Counted from the stretch's first letter, positions 46,416 to 55,258 are shown. The stretch: DNA of 64,000 bases from Jutongia huaianensis (GCF_014384985.1 NZ_JACRSX010000007.1:1-64000), one strand, 5' to 3'. The notes: a model not told the origin generated them from the letters alone. Numbers and translations: made by a program.

Positions 46416-46565
46416 CTATTTTGTCTCCTTGTGTAATGTGTGTCTTCTACAGAATCTGCAATACTTCTTGGTTTCCATTCTGTCAGGATGGTTTCTCTTC
46501 TCCTTCGTGGTATCGTAGTTACGCTGCTTGCATTCTGTACATGCTAAAGTAATCTTTACTCTCAC
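46416..46565 (-). CDS. rpmG: 50S ribosomal protein L33
   Basis: The 49-residue protein ([19 protein letters not shown] at its start) has the zinc-ribbon pairs CTEC and CRFC, so it is the C+ form. The start is GTG at 46563-46565, nine bases after a GGAGGTG site. It heads the rpmG-secE-nusG-rplK-rplA operon, 70 bp from the promoter. Confidence 0.95.
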   Translation of the reverse strand: MRVKITLACTECKQRNYDTTKEKRNHPDRMETKKYCRFCRRHTLHKETK

Positions 46566-46635
46566 GACACTATTCACCTCCATATTATTTTGTTAAAAAA
46601 AGACATAAAAAAAAGACCTGTTACATCGCCCGCTT

Positions 46636-46664
46636 ATTATATCAAAGTACATGTCTTTCGTCAA
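46636..46664 (-). promoter_or_regulatory. Promoter of the rpmG operon
   Basis: The minus strand has -35 TTGACG (46659-46664), a 17-bp spacer and consensus -10 TATAAT (46636-46641). Confidence 0.85.
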
Positions 46665-46702
46665 GAGGGGAATGCTATTATTTTTGCAACGAAAATCTGC
46701 GG

Positions 46703-46731
46703 TTGCCTATATAGAAAGAATCCATTATGAT
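46703..46731 (+). promoter_or_regulatory. Promoter of the NusG domain II gene
   Basis: The plus strand has -35 TTGCCT (46703-46708), a 17-bp spacer and -10 TATGAT (46726-46731), diverging from the rpmG promoter. Confidence 0.55.
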
Positions 46732-46778
46732 GGAAGTATCTTATTACAGAGAACGAAATATAAATGAGGTGATCCATT

Positions 46779-47162
46779 ATGAAAAAACGCCTGTCCATAA
46801 AAAATGACCTTCTGCTTCTGATCCTCCTGCTGGTGATCGGACTTTTGATTCCTCTGGGATACCAGCTTTTTCACCGTACAGCGGGAAACACGGTAACGAT
46901 CACCATTGACGGAGATCTCTGGCGCACACTGCCTCTTTCCACCGATACCACAATTGATATCCCCGGACGCGGCGGTACCAACACGCTGTGCATAAAAAAC
47001 GGGCAGGCCTCCATCACAGAGGCTGACTGCCCGGATAAGTTATGTGTTCATCAGGTCTCCATTCAACACAACGGGGAAAGTCTTGTCTGTCTCCCTCACA
47101 AGGTGATCGTGAAAGTAACTGCCAATGCTTCCGACAGGGATCTGGATGGAATTGCCAAATAA
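46779..47162 (+). CDS. NusG domain II-containing membrane-anchored protein
   Basis: The 127-residue protein has a basic N terminus, one membrane segment (about 10-32) and an extracellular NusG_II domain (about 36-120) with SITEADCPDKLCVHQ, whose two cysteines are typical of the family, and VCLPHKVIVKV near the end. Relatives usually sit beside Gx-transporter or flavin-transfer (ApbE, Rnf-type) genes; here it stands alone, back to back with the nusG operon. Function unknown. It converges with the FliD-like gene, 15 bp away. Confidence 0.85.
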   Translation: MKKRLSIKNDLLLLILLLVIGLLIPLGYQLFHRTAGNTVTITIDGDLWRTLPLSTDTTIDIPGRGGTNTLCIKNGQASITEADCPDKLCVHQVSIQHNGESLVCLPHKVIVKVTANASDRDLDGIAK

Positions 47163-47177
47163 TTAACCCATAACAAT

Positions 47178-48461
47178 TTAACAATAGTAGTTAAAAAGCA
47201 TACCACTATATAATGATGTGATGTAAGCATATCCCTTTGGCGGTCTGCCATAATCCGGATATGATACAATCTTCTTTTCAATGTAATCCATTGGATTCAG
47301 TTTAACCTGTTCATTTTTCTTGAGAAGACGTCTGTTTAAAGATGAATCCTTTCCCACAAGCTTCTCCATATCGCCGCCCAGAGCCGCCTGCGCTGCCAGT
47401 GATTCATCCAGCTTCATCCTGCCTGTATCATCAAAAGCGATCCCACAGGATTCCATCTCTGACATATAAGGCTTTAATAAATTTTGATATTCCCTGACCA
47501 GCTTTGAATTCTGCCCGGTCTCACTATGATATGTACTGGTGTTTTCCACCAGCTTGTTGTAAGACTTCACAATGCCGTAAACTCCTTCAATGATCTTGTC
47601 ACTGTCCGGAACATAGGATATCTGTGCCGCCTGGTCTCCCGGCGCATACATAGATACCTCCAGAGATCTTCCCAGTACAAAGGTGTTGCTTAAAGTTTCT
47701 TTTGTCTCCCCATTCCACTCAAAGGATGCACTGGATGGACTGGATACCACATTGTTCATATTATAATAAGAAACAATGCCTCTGCCATCTCCGTTTTCTC
47801 CAATACGATCCATAAAGGAGAAAAGATTACCTCCATCCGGCGATCCTGTCATATTGGACTCGATACGCATCATGATCTTGTCAGCACTCCTGGAGACCGG
47901 GGTGGCTGTCAGACCGATCCGTGCTTTATTGATAAAGTCACACAGCCCCTCGATGACCTCTCTGTGCGTAGCATCCTTGCGTATATTATACTGGAAATCA
48001 TAGCTGTCATCACAGACAGATACCTGAAAACGATATGTTCCGGCAGAAAGTCCTTTTCCCGTCATATAATACTCATTTCCGACATTTACCTGTGTAGTCG
48101 CCAGACGATTTACCCGGATCAATGGATCCTCCGGAAGCCGGCTGTAATCATCACTGACAATCCGGGTTCCAATCTGGGCCTCATCAGAGGATACAGCCTT
48201 TTTCTGTGCAAACACGCTGTCCTGTGAATCCTCTGACAGCATAGAAAGCGTATTGCTCAAAGATATGGCTGCTTCTTTAATATTTACGGCATATTCCTGC
48301 TTTGCCTGAGACAACCGGACCAGATATACTGGCGAAGACTGCGTCATCTTCACAATATTTTTCATGACGGAGCGCAGTTCCGATGACTTATGCGCATCGT
48401 ATTTGGTTGCAGGTTTTTGTGCATAGTTCCCAACAAAGTAATTGTAAACATTATAATCCAT
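47178..48461 (-). CDS. FliD-like (flagellar hook-associated protein 2-like) protein
   Basis: The 427-residue protein has an overall FliD-like plan: helical N terminus (about 1-85), a beta-rich middle with FEWNG and TLSNTFVLGRSLEVSMYAPG, and a C-terminal helical zone (YGIVKSYNKLVENTS, then CGIAFDDTGRMKLDESLAAQAA, about 295-370). A short extension ends in SGMLFNYYC, unlike usual FliD. No signal peptide is seen. I chose ATG 48461, eight bases after GGAGAG. It lies 43 bp downstream of the GH26-like gene, likely in one transcript. No flagellar genes are nearby, so a filament-cap role is doubtful. Confidence 0.6.
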   Translation of the reverse strand: MDYNVYNYFVGNYAQKPATKYDAHKSSELRSVMKNIVKMTQSSPVYLVRLSQAKQEYAVNIKEAAISLSNTLSMLSEDSQDSVFAQKKAVSSDEAQIGTRIVSDDYSRLPEDPLIRVNRLATTQVNVGNEYYMTGKGLSAGTYRFQVSVCDDSYDFQYNIRKDATHREVIEGLCDFINKARIGLTATPVSRSADKIMMRIESNMTGSPDGGNLFSFMDRIGENGDGRGIVSYYNMNNVVSSPSSASFEWNGETKETLSNTFVLGRSLEVSMYAPGDQAAQISYVPDSDKIIEGVYGIVKSYNKLVENTSTYHSETGQNSKLVREYQNLLKPYMSEMESCGIAFDDTGRMKLDESLAAQAALGGDMEKLVGKDSSLNRRLLKKNEQVKLNPMDYIEKKIVSYPDYGRPPKGYAYITSLYSGMLFNYYC

Positions 48462-48504
48462 CCAAACCACTCTCCTTTTCATAATATTTATATGCAGCTA
48501 TTTA

Positions 48505-49953
48505 CTATTTTGCAATTGGTGCATAACGGATACGGATCGTCGGCAGTGCCTTTAACTCCGTATAGTAATTTGTCTGCCAGTCCTCTCCCTGGGAAGGATC
48601 ATTCTCTCCGCTGGCAGGCGGTGCAAAAATCTTTAACTCCATATCTGCTGCACCACCGAGGCGATTCTTGAAGAATGCGCTCATCATATCCACACATTTG
48701 ACGCCGGGTGCCTTATAGAACCACTGTCCATTCAGCTCCAGCATCAGGTTCATATCTGCTGTATCCTCATCAAAATATGCCTCGCAGAATACCGGATCAC
48801 TGTCAAAATGCAATGGAACAGCAACTCCGTCTGCATCCTCTGAGCCACCCCAGCGAAGGGTTGCCGGAAGTGCAAGCTCCTCTCCTGTCTCCATAGACGG
48901 CTGGAAAAAGTCATCATGGATAATCTCACGATAAGTATCCATCAACGGCTGTTCAATACCAACCTCTGCGTTGTTTGGATCTTCAATCTCCAGACCAAGA
49001 CGTCCTCTGTCACGGAACTGATACAGAGTGAATCCGGAAAGCCATTTCTCCTTATCAGCCTTAAGCATTTCGCAGAAGGACTTCAACATATCAGCCTGAT
49101 CATATGGTCCTGTGACATCACCATCGGAATTAAACTCGGAAAGCACCATCGGCTTTTTGGTTCCGCCATTGACAAAGGTATAACGCTCATAGCTCTTCTT
49201 TGCTAATGTATAGATATCCTCAACCTTGCTGCGGGAGAAGGTGTCTCCCCCTTCCTCGGCCACATCATACGGCCATCCCCAGTGAAGAGACATATAACGG
49301 TCAACAGATACAATATCTGCTGCTCTGGAAGCCTCCGCAAAGATATCCTCCATCTCCATCTTCTCATCATCCACACTCTTGCAGCCATCCAGACAGATAA
49401 TCGTCTTTACATTTGGAGCCTCCTCACGGATAATCTCACTGGCGTGAGCAAAGAATGCTGCAACCTCCTCATAGCTGGCACGCTTATTAAATGAGAACCA
49501 GTTACCGGTTGCCTCATGGTTAATACGAAGCTGTACACGGCCAAAGGTACGAAGATCCTGACCGATTGCTCTCAAATGCTCATCGGAAACCTTTGGATCA
49601 ATAGTCATAGTCAAAAGAACATCCTGACCGTGGCGGCGTACATCGCGCATACATGTAAATGGCTCGTCATCACGGGTCCCGTTCAGACCACCCTTATATG
49701 TAAAATAGTCATCATATGGGAAATCCCATGCAAACTGAACCGACGGATCTGCGTGAACTACACTGGCACGTCCCGGCCACCCCTCATCATTTGGATAATA
49801 GCAGTACATCAGATTGATCGCTCTGTGAGGTCTGCCCAGCTTCTGCAGGATATAGTCCTGATTGACATACTCTCCTCTCTCACTACCGTCTCCCAGATCA
49901 ACAGCACACTGTGCCGGTCCCATATGAAGGGACTTTGCTTTCAAATCGCTCAT
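48505..49953 (-). CDS. GH26-like glycoside hydrolase without signal peptide
   Basis: The 482-residue protein resembles GH26 mannanase-type TIM barrels: the acid/base Glu lies in RINHEATGNWFSF and the nucleophile Glu in VLSEFNSDGD, with VSVDRYMSLHWGW between. A C-terminal beta-rich region (about 345-480) follows. No signal peptide is visible, so it would act inside the cell or leave by another route. I chose ATG 49953 (MSDLKAKSLH). It shares a transcript with the FliD-like gene downstream. The substrate may be mannan-type but this is uncertain. Confidence 0.65.
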   Translation of the reverse strand: MSDLKAKSLHMGPAQCAVDLGDGSERGEYVNQDYILQKLGRPHRAINLMYCYYPNDEGWPGRASVVHADPSVQFAWDFPYDDYFTYKGGLNGTRDDEPFTCMRDVRRHGQDVLLTMTIDPKVSDEHLRAIGQDLRTFGRVQLRINHEATGNWFSFNKRASYEEVAAFFAHASEIIREEAPNVKTIICLDGCKSVDDEKMEMEDIFAEASRAADIVSVDRYMSLHWGWPYDVAEEGGDTFSRSKVEDIYTLAKKSYERYTFVNGGTKKPMVLSEFNSDGDVTGPYDQADMLKSFCEMLKADKEKWLSGFTLYQFRDRGRLGLEIEDPNNAEVGIEQPLMDTYREIIHDDFFQPSMETGEELALPATLRWGGSEDADGVAVPLHFDSDPVFCEAYFDEDTADMNLMLELNGQWFYKAPGVKCVDMMSAFFKNRLGGAADMELKIFAPPASGENDPSQGEDWQTNYYTELKALPTIRIRYAPIAK

Positions 49954-50026
49954 TATAATACCGTACCTTTCTAACACCTGCCACGGGTGGCAGATTGTAT
50001 TTTTTAATTTCATAAAAATTATACAA

Positions 50027-50056
50027 ATAATGGAGTTTATGAAACAACTCCATTAT
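50027..50056 (-). other. Leader hairpin of the GH26-like gene
   Basis: An 11-bp perfect stem (ATAATGGAGTT/AACTCCATTAT) with an 8-base loop lies just downstream of the promoter, and a second hairpin CTGCCAC/GTGGCAG lies at about 49976-49992. The 49954-50241 gap is otherwise AT-rich. Confidence 0.55.
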
Positions 50057-50063
50057 CTCTTAT

Positions 50064-50092
50064 ATTATATTAAAAGAAATGTCTTTGTGCAA
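50064..50092 (-). promoter_or_regulatory. Promoter of the GH26-like/FliD-like genes
   Basis: The minus strand has -35 TTGCAC (50087-50092), a 17-bp spacer and -10 TATAAT (50064-50069). The transcript would begin with the leader hairpin at 50027-50056. Confidence 0.65.
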
Positions 50093-50206
50093 CCGATAAA
50101 TCAAGGTTTTCACGCCATTTCCATTTTTTTATTAAAATCTTCCAAATTAATTATATCATCCATTAATAAAAAAATCTATGTTTTTGTATGGTGAAAGGAC
50201 AAAAAA

Positions 50207-50230
50207 AGAAGCCTTATCTCTAAGACTTCT
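50207..50230 (-). terminator. Terminator of tRNA-Leu
   Basis: The minus strand has a 10-bp stem AGAAGTCTTA/TAAGGCTTCT (one G-U pair), GAGA loop and a T run at 50201-50206, 12 bases past the tRNA 3' end. Confidence 0.85.
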
Positions 50231-50241
50231 TTCATCCGCAA

Positions 50242-50325
50242 TGCGGAAGAAGGGACTTGAACCCTCACGTCGTTGCCAACACTAGATCCTTAGTCTAGCC
50301 TGTCTGCCAATTCCAGCACTTCCGC
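50242..50325 (-). tRNA. tRNA-Leu (anticodon AAG)
   Basis: This 84-nt class II tRNA has acceptor stem GCGGAAG/CTTCCGC, discriminator A at 50242, a long variable arm, a GGTTCAAGTCC T arm and anticodon stem CTAGA/TCTAG with loop CTAAGGA, giving AAG (codon CUU, and others if A34 is modified). CCA is not encoded. Confidence 0.93.
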
Positions 50326-50365
50326 ATATGTTGTCCGCCTCACTTTCGTGCCGCGAACATATAGC

Positions 50366-50394
50366 ATAATATCATCTCATTTCTAATTTGTCAA
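50366..50394 (-). promoter_or_regulatory. Promoter of tRNA-Leu
   Basis: The minus strand has -35 TTGACA (50389-50394), a 17-bp spacer and -10 TATTAT (50366-50371). Confidence 0.8.
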
Positions 50395-50489
50395 TAGATT
50401 TTTTTCAATTTTTTTAACGTTTTTTTATAGTATTCTAATTTTTTATCTGATACAATAGGGATATATCATTGCAAAAGGAGGGATTTCTT

Positions 50490-51671
50490 ATGAAAAAAGA
50501 GGGATATTATTCCTCCGGACAATTCGCCAAAATGGCGGAAGTATCGGTGCGCACCATCCGATATTACGATAAGCAGAATATTTTAAAACCTTCTTATGTA
50601 AATGAAAACGGGACCCGCTTTTACAGTGACCGTGATCTGGCCAGACTGCAGCAGATCCTTCTATTGAAATTTCTGGGATTTTCTCTGGACGATATCCGGG
50701 AGATCACTGTGGACACAGCGGATTATCATATGATGAAAAACTCTCTGGAGCAGCAGCACAAGCTGATCCAGGACCGGATTGAACAGATGCAGCTGGTAGA
50801 AACTGCCATCCGTGATACCGCAGATGCCATCACGAAAGACCACGAGCCGGATTGGAGCCAGATGCTCCGTCTGATACATCTGACCGGTATGGAAACAAGC
50901 CTGAAACGCCAGTATCAGGATTCTACCAATATCACAGCACGGATCAATCTGCACCAGAAATATTCCGTCAATAAACAGGGCTGGTTTCCCTGGATCTATC
51001 AACAGGCCGAAATCCGGTCCGATATGCACATCCTGGAACTGGGATGTGGAAATGGTGCTCTCTGGACAGAAAATCTGGACAAACTGCCGGAGCAGATATC
51101 CATCCTGCTTTCCGACACATCCGAAGGCATGCTCCGGGATGTGCGAAGAACCATCGGTGCAGGGGATATCCGATTTTCCTATCGGACCATTGATTGTGCG
51201 GATATTCCATGTGAGGATCATTCCTTTGATCTGGTATTCGCAAACCACGTTTTATTTTACTGTGATGATATCGACCAGGTATGCCGGGAGATCCGGCGTG
51301 TTCTGAAAAAAGACGGATTGTTTATCTGCAGCACATATGGCTCCCTTCATATGAAGGAGATCAGTCAGCTGGTGCAGGACTTTGATCCCCACATTCAGCT
51401 TGCCGCAGATAATCTTTACGAGCGTTTTGGGCTGGACAATGGTGCCGGGCTTCTTCACCGCCACTTTACCCAGGTGGATCTGTCCCGTTATGAGGACAGT
51501 ATTTATCTGAAAGAACCGGAACCGTTGATTGATTATATCCTGTCGTGTCATGGAAATCAAAACCAGTATCTGCTGAACCGGTACAAAGATTTCCGCAATT
51601 TTGTCCAGAAAGAAACACAAAAAGGGTTTACCATTACCAAGGATGCAGGCATTTTTCTCTGCCGGGTGTAA
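50490..51671 (+). CDS. MerR-family regulator fused to a SAM methyltransferase domain
   Basis: The 393-residue protein joins a MerR winged helix-turn-helix (about 6-75, with SSGQFAKMAEVSVRTIRYYDK) and its dimerisation helix (about 78-115) to a class I SAM-dependent methyltransferase (about 160-330). Motif I ILELGCGNG is at 181-189 and CDDIDQVCREIRRVLKKDGLF forms the later core. In this architecture the methyltransferase takes the place of the usual ligand-binding domain, so SAM or a methyl acceptor may be the signal (inference). I chose ATG 50490, after an AAGGAGG site. It is 49 bp upstream of the cellulase gene on the same strand. Confidence 0.88.
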   Translation: MKKEGYYSSGQFAKMAEVSVRTIRYYDKQNILKPSYVNENGTRFYSDRDLARLQQILLLKFLGFSLDDIREITVDTADYHMMKNSLEQQHKLIQDRIEQMQLVETAIRDTADAITKDHEPDWSQMLRLIHLTGMETSLKRQYQDSTNITARINLHQKYSVNKQGWFPWIYQQAEIRSDMHILELGCGNGALWTENLDKLPEQISILLSDTSEGMLRDVRRTIGAGDIRFSYRTIDCADIPCEDHSFDLVFANHVLFYCDDIDQVCREIRRVLKKDGLFICSTYGSLHMKEISQLVQDFDPHIQLAADNLYERFGLDNGAGLLHRHFTQVDLSRYEDSIYLKEPEPLIDYILSCHGNQNQYLLNRYKDFRNFVQKETQKGFTITKDAGIFLCRV

Positions 51672-51720
51672 GAAACAAACGTAACTGTCAACCAACCACA
51701 CATTTACAGAGAGGATCTTT

Positions 51721-54111
51721 ATGAGAAAAAATTACAAATCAATTTCCTGTCTGCTGACGGCAGCTCTGGTTCTGACCGCAGCTCCGTTCCATGCAGACGC
51801 ACTTACAAAACCAAAGCTGAACAAGAAAAAACTCACCATGAGGGTCGGCCAGAAAAAGAAACTGGCCATCAAAAACAAAAAAGCATCCCAGATCAAAAAG
51901 ATCAAATTTACCGTCAAAAAGAAAAATATAGCACGGGTCAATAAAAAAGGGGTCGTAACTGCTTTGAACGAAGGAAACACAAAGCTGGTCTGTAAAGTGA
52001 CCTTAAAAAACAAAAAAACATATAAGCTCAACTGTAAAATCACAGTGAAAGAGGCAGAAAGCACTGTCTCCACGGCAACACCGGGAGCCTCCGCTGCTGC
52101 CGGCGTTGCCGGCACTCCTGCAGCAAGTACGGCCGCCTCTGTAAAACCGGGCTCTCCGTCCATGAAACCGAACGCTTCCGGCACTCCGGTCCATACGGAT
52201 GCCCCGGACGTCACGCAAAAACCATCCGCAGGTCCGGATGGTTCTATCACCCCGGATAATACCGACGCACCGGCTGATACTGCAAAGCCTGACAATACTC
52301 CGGATACTTCCAAGGCTCCGGCTGATACTGCAAAGCCTGACAACACTCCGGCGGCTTCCAAGGCTCCGGCTGACACAGCAAAGCCTGTCAACACTCCGGC
52401 GGCTTCCAAGGCTCCGGCTGACACGGCAAAGCCTGTCAAAACTCCGGAGACTTCTAAAACTCCGTCATTTACCGACACGCCGGATACACCAGGTACGCCG
52501 TCTCCTTCTTCCCAGGGACCACATCTGTCTGCCAATGGCATTTTGACCTCCGATAATGGCGTGATGCGTACCGGAATAGATGCCTATGACATTGTAAAGG
52601 AAATGGGTGCCGGCACAAACCTCGGCAATACTTTGGAATCCTGTGGTACGTGGATCGGCACCTCCAGCACTTCCAATTACGAAACCGCATGGGGACAGCC
52701 TGTCACCACGCAGAAAATGATAGATGGGATGAAGGCCGCCGGCTTTGACTCCATTCGTATTCCGGTTGCATGGAGCAACATGATGGCAGACGACGGAACC
52801 TACACCATCAACGAAAAGTATTTTAACCGTGTAGAAACCGTGTTAAACTATGCGTTAAATGCAGATATGTATGTCATTATCAATATCCATTTTGACAGCG
52901 GCTGGTGGGCACGCTTTGGTTCCAAAACGGAGCAGGAACGCAAGGATGCCATGACAAAATATAAAACGATGTGGACTCAGATTGCCAATCGTTTTCAGGA
53001 ATACTCCGACCGTCTGATCTTTGAGTCCGCCAACGAAGAATTGGGAACTCGTTTAAACAGCACCGATGATTACAAAGGCTCCGGTTATTACGCAAAGGAT
53101 GACATGGATTCCCTTTATAAACTGACAAACGAGATCAACCAGACCTTCGTGGATATCGTTCGTTCGACCGGTGGCAACAATGCCAGGCGTTTCCTTCTGA
53201 TCGCCGGATACGATACCGATATCTCAAAGACCTGCGATCTGAGATACAAAATGCCAACGGATACGATCGATTCCCATCTGATGGTTTCCATTCATTATTA
53301 TTCTCCTGCTCCCTACTGTATTGCAGATAATCCAAAAAACTCCTGGGGATATGATGCAAGCTGGGGAACCGATGAGGACATCAAAGCACTTCAGGGTGAA
53401 CTGTCACAAATGCGCATCTTCTTCGTAAACAAGGGCTACCCCGTCATCATCGGAGAATATGGTGTAACAGATACAAAGATCAGCGAAAATAATTTTGTCC
53501 GCAAAGAGGGACGTGATCTGTTCTTTCGTAGTGTCTGCGAATTTGCGTTAGAAAACAATATGTGCCCGATCCTTTGGGACTGCAGTCAGGTTTTTGACCG
53601 CAGAAGCCTCACCATGACAAACGAGGCAGAAAAAGCATTATATATAGAAATGAATGAAAAGGCACATCATTCCAAGCTGGTAAAGCCTTCCGTTTCCGAT
53701 GCTGGTTACCATTGGACCGGTACCGTTGCAAACAGTAACTGGAATGCTTCCAGTGCATCTGCGAGTGATCCGAACTCCACATTTATTATCACCAAAAACG
53801 GGGGCTGCTTTACCATCTCCGGCATTGACTGGTCCGTCTTCAAAAATCCGGTTTTAAAGCTGACCTGCAAAGAGAGCTCCGGATCTGCCCTGTTCCGTCT
53901 GGCAAACCAGGTCGATACCAGCAACCAGTACTGGCATCATCTTTATGACAACGGCACCGGTGTCATATCCGAAAAAACCATTTCCTCCGGAAGTACCATT
54001 TCCATTAATATTCCGCTGAATGATATGACATCAACCCAGAACCTGTATTTTGCACTGGCAAACAGCTCTGATTTCAATGGAATCATTTCGATCGAAGTCG
54101 TGGAAAACTAA
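51721..54111 (+). CDS. Secreted GH5 cellulase with N-terminal Ig-like domain and repeat linker
   Basis: This 796-residue endoglucanase-type enzyme has a signal peptide (1-28), a Lys-rich bacterial Ig-like (Big_2) domain (about 30-115), a Thr/Pro/Ala linker (about 120-275) with four tandem 16-residue repeats, a GH5 domain (about 290-650) and a C-terminal beta domain (about 660-796) that may bind carbohydrate. The proton donor is Glu439 (ESANEELG) and the nucleophile Glu579 (IIGEYGV), with RIPVAWS and INIHFDSGWW as further subsite motifs. No LPXTG anchor is visible. Beta-glucan hydrolysis is likely; the exact substrate is not proven. Confidence 0.92.
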   Translation: MRKNYKSISCLLTAALVLTAAPFHADALTKPKLNKKKLTMRVGQKKKLAIKNKKASQIKKIKFTVKKKNIARVNKKGVVTALNEGNTKLVCKVTLKNKKTYKLNCKITVKEAESTVSTATPGASAAAGVAGTPAASTAASVKPGSPSMKPNASGTPVHTDAPDVTQKPSAGPDGSITPDNTDAPADTAKPDNTPDTSKAPADTAKPDNTPAASKAPADTAKPVNTPAASKAPADTAKPVKTPETSKTPSFTDTPDTPGTPSPSSQGPHLSANGILTSDNGVMRTGIDAYDIVKEMGAGTNLGNTLESCGTWIGTSSTSNYETAWGQPVTTQKMIDGMKAAGFDSIRIPVAWSNMMADDGTYTINEKYFNRVETVLNYALNADMYVIINIHFDSGWWARFGSKTEQERKDAMTKYKTMWTQIANRFQEYSDRLIFESANEELGTRLNSTDDYKGSGYYAKDDMDSLYKLTNEINQTFVDIVRSTGGNNARRFLLIAGYDTDISKTCDLRYKMPTDTIDSHLMVSIHYYSPAPYCIADNPKNSWGYDASWGTDEDIKALQGELSQMRIFFVNKGYPVIIGEYGVTDTKISENNFVRKEGRDLFFRSVCEFALENNMCPILWDCSQVFDRRSLTMTNEAEKALYIEMNEKAHHSKLVKPSVSDAGYHWTGTVANSNWNASSASASDPNSTFIITKNGGCFTISGIDWSVFKNPVLKLTCKESSGSALFRLANQVDTSNQYWHHLYDNGTGVISEKTISSGSTISINIPLNDMTSTQNLYFALANSSDFNGIISIEVVEN
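52267..52458 (+). repeat. Four tandem 48-bp repeats in the cellulase linker
   Basis: Four 48-base units each encode a variant of APADTAKPDNTPAASK. The copies differ at a few codons, mostly in the fourth quarter of the unit. Copy number could vary between strains by slippage. Confidence 0.9.
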
Positions 54112-54146
54112 TCCTCCCCCTCCGAAAAGGGCGGTAGCGTATTCAC

Positions 54147-54179
54147 TTTTCACAAGAATCGATTCTTTTCGTGGTGAAA
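54147..54179 (+). terminator. Possible terminator of the cellulase gene
   Basis: Outer arms TTTCAC/GTGAAA enclose the palindrome AAGAATCGATTCTT. The stem has an internal bulge and only a weak T stretch follows, so termination is uncertain. Confidence 0.4.
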
Positions 54180-54212
54180 TTTACAGCAATGTGACAATTT
54201 TATAAAAAAAGC

Positions 54213-54243
54213 TTGAAGGTGACGTTACGTCACCTTCTATACT
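54213..54243 (+). promoter_or_regulatory. MerR-type promoter (19-bp spacer with dyad) upstream of the rhamnose genes
   Basis: The -35 TTGAAG (54213-54218) and -10 TATACT (54238-54243) are 19 bp apart. A near-perfect dyad, GAAGGTGACG/CGTCACCTTC around TTA (54215-54237), fills the spacer. Overlong spacers containing a dyad are the hallmark of promoters controlled by MerR-family activators. It lies 93 bp before rfbA. Confidence 0.75.
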
Positions 54244-54336
54244 ATACCCAGAAACAAAAAATAACGCATACTTCTATTGGGACTTACACAAATGTAACAA
54301 ATCACAAAACTGAAAAACAACGAAAGGAGATTTCCT

Positions 54337-55233
54337 ATGAAAGGTATTATCTTAGCCGGTGGTTCCGGCACAAGACTTTATCCGTTAACCATGGTTACGT
54401 CCAAACAGCTTCTGCCGATTTACGACAAGCCAATGATCTATTATCCTCTTGCCGTACTGATGAATGCAGGAATCCGTGAAATTCTGATCATCTCTACTCC
54501 ACAGGACACACCTCGTTTTAAGGAGCTTTTAGGAGATGGACATCATTTTGGCATCGAGCTGACCTATGAGGTACAGCCAAGCCCGGATGGGCTGGCACAG
54601 GCTTTCATTATCGGAGAGGAATTCATCGGTAATGATACGGTTGCTATGGTTCTCGGAGACAATATCTTCTCCGGCCACGGACTGAAAAAACGTCTGAAGG
54701 CCGCTGTAGAAAACGCAGAATCCGGCAGGGGAGCAACTGTATTTGGCTACTATGTAGATGATCCGGAACGTTTCGGTATCGTGGAGTTTGACCAGGATGG
54801 CAAAGCCGTTTCCATTGAGGAGAAACCGGAGAAGCCAAAGAGCAATTACTGCGTCACAGGTCTTTATTTCTATGATAACCGCGTGGTACAGTATGCGAAG
54901 GATCTCAAGCCAAGTGCCAGAGGCGAACTGGAGATCACCGACCTGAACCGTGTCTATCTGGAGAACGGAGACCTGAATGTAGAACTTCTGGGACAGGGAT
55001 TTACCTGGCTTGATACCGGTACACACGAGAGTCTCGTCGAGGCAACCAATTTCGTGAAGACGATCGAATCACACCAGCACCGCAAAATTGCATGTCTGGA
55101 GGAGATCGCATACCTGAATGACTGGATTACAAGGGAAGATGTTCTGAAGGCATATGAGCCTTTGAAGAAGAACCAGTACGGCCAGTACCTGATGGACGTT
55201 CTGGATGGAAAATATATGGATGTGCTTCACTAA
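54337..55233 (+). CDS. rfbA: Glucose-1-phosphate thymidylyltransferase
   Basis: RfbA (RmlA) makes dTDP-glucose from dTTP and glucose 1-phosphate, the first step of dTDP-L-rhamnose synthesis. The 298-residue protein has the nucleotidyl-transferase signature [18 protein letters not shown], the [16 protein letters not shown] sugar loop, [10 protein letters not shown] and [29 protein letters not shown] site precedes ATG 54337. It starts the rfbABD unit downstream of a MerR-type promoter. Confidence 0.97.
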   Translation: MKGIILAGGSGTRLYPLTMVTSKQLLPIYDKPMIYYPLAVLMNAGIREILIISTPQDTPRFKELLGDGHHFGIELTYEVQPSPDGLAQAFIIGEEFIGNDTVAMVLGDNIFSGHGLKKRLKAAVENAESGRGATVFGYYVDDPERFGIVEFDQDGKAVSIEEKPEKPKSNYCVTGLYFYDNRVVQYAKDLKPSARGELEITDLNRVYLENGDLNVELLGQGFTWLDTGTHESLVEATNFVKTIESHQHRKIACLEEIAYLNDWITREDVLKAYEPLKKNQYGQYLMDVLDGKYMDVLH

Positions 55234-55258
55234 GGAGCAACGAAAGGAGATTAAAATT

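Noticed and set aside
52267..52458. Four 48-bp direct repeats considered as a CRISPR-like array
   Set aside because: The units are contiguous without spacers and stay in the reading frame of the cellulase linker.
51732..52541. A 269-codon open frame on the minus strand, opposite the cellulase linker
   Set aside because: It mirrors the repetitive linker; its protein is low complexity Ala/Gly/Val/Ser repeats, it has no ribosome site, and the plus-strand gene has a signal peptide and catalytic motifs.
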